A stretch of 41,220 bases of DNA from a virus, in the IMG/VR virus record IMGVR_UViG_3300050821_007466, positions 1 through 41,220 of that record, one strand, 5' to 3'. The notes beneath the pieces were generated by a model. That model was given only the letters and a program-made list of their open reading frames with translations, made no database searches and was not told the origin of the DNA. The position numbers and the translations under genes are program-made. Shown piece after piece: positions 38,958-41,220 of this stretch (position 1 is its first letter; the number at the start of each line of letters is the position of its first letter).

Positions 38958-39413
38958 TTAAACTCTCCTAACTGTAACTTTTTTTTCTGAAATATCTTCA
39001 TCGCATAGCCATTCAAGATTGGATATAGCTCCGTTAATCGTGTCATGATCCACATCTTGATCACCGTAGATCTGATCTTTTAGCATCGTTAAGTGCCGTC
39101 TCATGGCTTTTTTTAGATCCTCCAATCTTTGCTCTAAGCTTTTTCTTTGATGATAAGCTGCGTTCGTGCTAATGATTGAGAGATCTTCAACATCCACATC
39201 GAAATCGGCCTCTATATTATGCGCGGTCATAAGCTTTTGCATGGCATAACACATTTTGAGCTCATCAAACTTTGAGGTAAAAAGATTACTCGCTAATGTC
39301 TCGACCGCTTCTTTCTGAGAGCGGATGGGATTCATGTCCTCATCTCTGCATATCCTCTGATAATCTACATCGATTGGGTCACATTTCCAGCTATCATAAC
39401 TTCTGTATGCCAT
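38958..39413 (-). CDS. Hypothetical first gene of the recombination operon (151 aa)
   Basis: An AAGGAGG site precedes ATG 39413. The sequence is acidic and helical in the middle (HQRKSLEQRLEDLKKAMRRHLTML) with a Cys near the end. Its stop is 2 nt from the recT start, so they are co-expressed. No family recognised. Confidence 0.65.
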   Translation of the reverse strand: MAYRSYDSWKCDPIDVDYQRICRDEDMNPIRSQKEAVETLASNLFTSKFDELKMCYAMQKLMTAHNIEADFDVDVEDLSIISTNAAYHQRKSLEQRLEDLKKAMRRHLTMLKDQIYGDQDVDHDTINGAISNLEWLCDEDISEKKVTVRRV

Positions 39414-39433
39414 ATTGGCCTCCTTGGTTGGTT

Positions 39434-39470
39434 ACATTTAAACATAACAAATGTCACGTTTTTTAGTCAA
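39434..39470 (-). promoter_or_regulatory. Promoter/operator of the recombination operon
   Basis: On the minus strand TTGACT (39465-39470) and TATGTT (39441-39446) are 18 bp apart. The dyad ACATTT/AAATGT (39434-39439, 39449-39454) surrounds the -10 box, as expected of an operator. The divergent XRE-like gene at 39551 is the natural candidate to bind it. Confidence 0.55.
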
Positions 39471-39550
39471 CCGTAAATTTATGGTCTTGCAAAGAAATTT
39501 CGGATTAAGGCAAAATGCGCCTGTAATTTCCCTCACAACTAAGGTCTTAT

Positions 39551-39811
39551 ATGCACATTAAAGAATTTCTTTACAAGAATGACGGATTGGAAGTTAGCGA
39601 CATAGCCGAAGCGGCCGGCCTTCCTAGAGTGACAATATCCATGATTTTACATGGCCACAGAAACCCAAGAAAGAAAACAATGGAAAAGATCACCAAATGT
39701 ACGCAAGGTCTAGTTACCGAGATGGATCAAAAAAAATTCTTCCACGAAATGCAGAAAAATAGGATTGTGAATCGTGACAAAAAGAAAAGTCCTTTAGTCT
39801 CAATAATATAA
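39551..39811 (+). CDS. XRE/Cro-like HTH regulator (86 aa)
   Basis: The HTH is at residues about 14-45 (LEVSDIAEAAGLPRVTISMILHGHRNPRKKTMEKI), a standard lambda-repressor-like pattern of four helices. The C-terminal 30 residues are basic. It stands between the recombination operon and the replication initiator, like Cro or CII in other phages. A TAAGG site precedes the ATG. Confidence 0.75.
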   Translation: MHIKEFLYKNDGLEVSDIAEAAGLPRVTISMILHGHRNPRKKTMEKITKCTQGLVTEMDQKKFFHEMQKNRIVNRDKKKSPLVSII

Positions 39812-40047
39812 ACCCATGCTTGAAATTGGAATAGTCGCTAGAAAAGTAAAAAGCCCCGATTACTCGGGGCCCCTTACTGCCTGCAACCAACCAAGGCTAC
39901 AAGCTTATACAATAGGATTAGAACGCAACACAGGGTCAACTATGATATTCAATGAGTCGCCAAACTCATCAAACCAAATACTATCTCTTGAATATCATTC
40001 TCCTGTTTTCGCTGGTTTTATTGCAACAAAAAACAAGGAGAAAAAAA
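39812..40047. other. Intergenic region before the initiator; hairpin of terminator type facing left
   Basis: GCCCCGA (39853-39859) and TCGGGGC (39864-39870) form a perfect 7-bp stem. The T-run that would make it a terminator is on the minus strand (39843-39852), although no minus-strand gene is seen to its right. On the plus strand it would be a hairpin in the initiator leader. TTAGAA-N17-TATGAT near 39916-39944 is a possible plus promoter. Open frames here have no ribosome sites, and I do not call a gene. Confidence 0.45.
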
Positions 40048-41058
40048 ATGTCTTTACAAGAAGTTCCTCGGCCATCAGGTGAAAATTATTCCGTTGATGT
40101 GGTCATGGCCACCAAATATGGGATAGAAGAAGCGTTCCTAATCCGGCATCTTCAATTCTGGATACGCTTCAATAAGAATAAACAAGCCAATCTCATTGAA
40201 GGTCGAACCTGGACATATCAAACTCTAAAGGAAATAGCTGATCATTTTCCTTTTCTTAATGAGAGAAAGATTAAATACGCAATGGAAAATCTTGAAAAAA
40301 TGGAAGTCATTTTAAAAGGAAATTTTAATAAATCGGCAATGGATAAAACTTGTTGGTATGCTTTTGTTAACGAAGAGATTTATGTACCTTCACTCTCAGA
40401 AGATTCAAAAAAGTCTTACGAAAGACAAAATTGTCTGTCGACGGACAAAATTGTCTCATCGATGGACAAAATTGTCCCACCTATACCAGATACTAAACCA
40501 GATTCTAAACCTTCAAATAACCCTCCCTCCTTAAATAGTTCCATTTTGGAAGATCCCCAACCTGATAAAAAAGGGGAGGGAGGGAAGGGAATAGAGAATG
40601 ACGAATGGGTTTTTCTCCAATCGGTCGCTATAGATGCCAAAGACAAAGAACGTATTAAACGTGACTATGCACCCGAATTTTCCAAGAAAGTAATTGAATA
40701 CGTGACTACTCCAGGTTTTTTTATCAATAAAACCCTCGATCGTGCTATATTTCACTTCCTGAGAAATCCTGATCAAATGAAGCAGGAACAAGAAAAGGCC
40801 AAGGAAGAAAGTAACATGTCAAATGAAGATCTTGAAATAGCCTTAAGAAAAAGAGGCGAGCAATATTGCAAAGAATGCCCTGTGACAGACAGTACTCCTA
40901 CATGTACTTTTCATTACATAGAATTTCGCCACTCGGGCAAAAAGATCAATTTCAATGACGCTAATTTCAAAAGACTTTGCCAAGAACAAATTAAATCCTA
41001 TCAGGATTATTGCAAGGAATATACCAGGAAATGCCAAAAGCAAATGGGAAAGCCATAG
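40048..41058 (+). CDS. Replication initiator with winged-helix N-terminal domain (336 aa)
   Basis: AAGGAG (40035-40040) sets ATG 40048. Longer forms from 39952 would add a hydrophobic tail and are rejected. Residues about 15-110 (YGIEEAFLIRHLQFWIRFNKNKQ, RTWTYQTLKEIADHFPFLNERKIKYAMENLEKMEVI) are a winged helix like those of phage and plasmid initiators. A flexible Pro- and Ser-rich linker (about 125-190) carries the DNA iterons. A C-terminal part contains CKECPV...C and may bind metal. Its role is origin binding and helicase loading, by analogy with lambda O. Confidence 0.75.
   Translation: MSLQEVPRPSGENYSVDVVMATKYGIEEAFLIRHLQFWIRFNKNKQANLIEGRTWTYQTLKEIADHFPFLNERKIKYAMENLEKMEVILKGNFNKSAMDKTCWYAFVNEEIYVPSLSEDSKKSYERQNCLSTDKIVSSMDKIVPPIPDTKPDSKPSNNPPSLNSSILEDPQPDKKGEGGKGIENDEWVFLQSVAIDAKDKERIKRDYAPEFSKKVIEYVTTPGFFINKTLDRAIFHFLRNPDQMKQEQEKAKEESNMSNEDLEIALRKRGEQYCKECPVTDSTPTCTFHYIEFRHSGKKINFNDANFKRLCQEQIKSYQDYCKEYTRKCQKQMGKP
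40419..40476. repeat. Three iterons inside the initiator gene, candidate replication origin
   Basis: CGANNGACAAAATTGTC occurs three times, at 40419-40435, 40439-40455 and 40460-40476. The offsets are 20 and 21 bp, about two helix turns. Each core GACAA-AA-TTGTC is an inverted repeat fit for a dimer. Placement within the initiator's own linker region is the lambda O/ori layout. The peptide repeat D-K-I-V-x-S-x-D is a by-product. Confidence 0.7.
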
Positions 41059-41060
41059 AA

Positions 41061-41220
41061 ATGACCCATAGCGAAATAAAATCGCACAAACGTGAAAAGA
41101 GCCAGCCAAAGACTTCGCGCGATCCTGGGGCAAATGAAGGGCCTTGGTTTGGAATCTCTCAGGTTATCGTTTCTGATAGAGCGCCCACAATATTTGATGA
41201 CTTTGAGTCGCAATACTGGA
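41061..41220 (+). CDS. Hypothetical protein, 5' part of the gene crossing the circular join
   Basis: ATG 41061 lies 2 nt after the initiator stop. The frame is open to the end of the window and continues from base 1 (or equally through the repeated 98 bases) to TAA at 166, giving 75 residues. The first 20 residues are basic and polar. Function unknown. Confidence 0.65.
   Translation, partial: MTHSEIKSHKREKSQPKTSRDPGANEGPWFGISQVIVSDRAPTIFDDFESQYW
41123..41220. repeat. Terminal direct repeat, right copy
   Basis: Identical to bases 1-98. See the left copy. Confidence 0.95.

Noticed and set aside
39816-40082. 88-codon plus-strand frame before the initiator
   Set aside because: No ribosome site. 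It passes through a strong GC hairpin and overlaps the well-supported start of the initiator in another frame.
40419-40476. CRISPR array
   Set aside because: There are only three short repeats with 3-4 nt between 17-bp units, inside a coding gene. They are iterons, not CRISPR repeats.

Overview
This window is a complete or nearly complete tailed-phage genome that was circular in the assembly. Its first 98 bases (1-98) recur exactly as its last 98 (41123-41220), and one reading frame runs through the join (41061 to 166). The unique length is therefore about 41,122 bp. The genome is AT-rich and densely packed. Genes often overlap as ATGA or TAATG, and most have Shine-Dalgarno sites, so the host is a bacterium. 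The TerL, P22-like portal, N4-gp56-type coat protein and short connector/ejection block point to a podovirus-like particle. The host cannot be fixed from sequence alone. I recognise no integrase, DNA polymerase, RNA polymerase or peptidoglycan-cutting lysin.

Layout. (1) 1-5.9 kb, plus strand: many small early/accessory genes, including a RusA resolvase, an HNH endonuclease, a calcineurin-like phosphoesterase, a DUF6496-type basic peptide, a small lipoprotein and a DUF551 tandem protein. This part also holds an IS200/IS605-like remnant without tnpB (about 636-905) and a candidate small RNA with its own promoter, palindromic operator and terminator (2364-2512). (2) 5.86-6.64 kb, minus strand: a small operon ending in a ribbon-helix-helix protein, preceded by a structured leader. 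(3) 6.9-13.2 kb, plus strand: collagen-like fibre, TerS, TerL, portal and small virion-associated genes. (4) 13.1-14.3 kb, minus strand: three unknown genes. (5) 14.3-15.3 kb: scaffold-like protein. (6) 15.3-16.9 kb, minus strand: a zinc-ribbon-array DNA-binding protein and a ParB-like protein. (7) 17.1-29.9 kb, plus strand: the coat protein gene, split by a group I intron, then head, connector, tail and ejection proteins. (8) 29.9-30.6 kb, minus strand: tiny membrane proteins and an excisionase-like HTH protein. (9) 30.75-36.0 kb: a tail-fibre cluster built from repeats. (10) 36.0-39.4 kb, minus strand: a recombination operon with a YqaJ exonuclease and a RecT annealing protein. (11) 39.5-41.2 kb, plus strand: an XRE-like regulator and a winged-helix replication initiator carrying three iterons inside its own gene.

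How it fits together. The initiator gene probably carries the origin. YqaJ, RecT and RusA form a recombination set for concatemer formation and resolution. Late genes appear to be read from a small family of sigma70-like promoters (10071, 14276, 20175) that share an AT-rich palindromic spacer. A 19-bp palindrome, ATGTAAAGCGGATTTACAT, sits at three late-gene boundaries. The most unusual locus is the coat gene. A group I intron (17542-17899) interrupts it with textbook P1 and P10 pairings and restores the frame exactly. However, exon 1 also carries two tandem in-frame stop codons (17482-17487) next to a strong hairpin, and splicing does not remove them.
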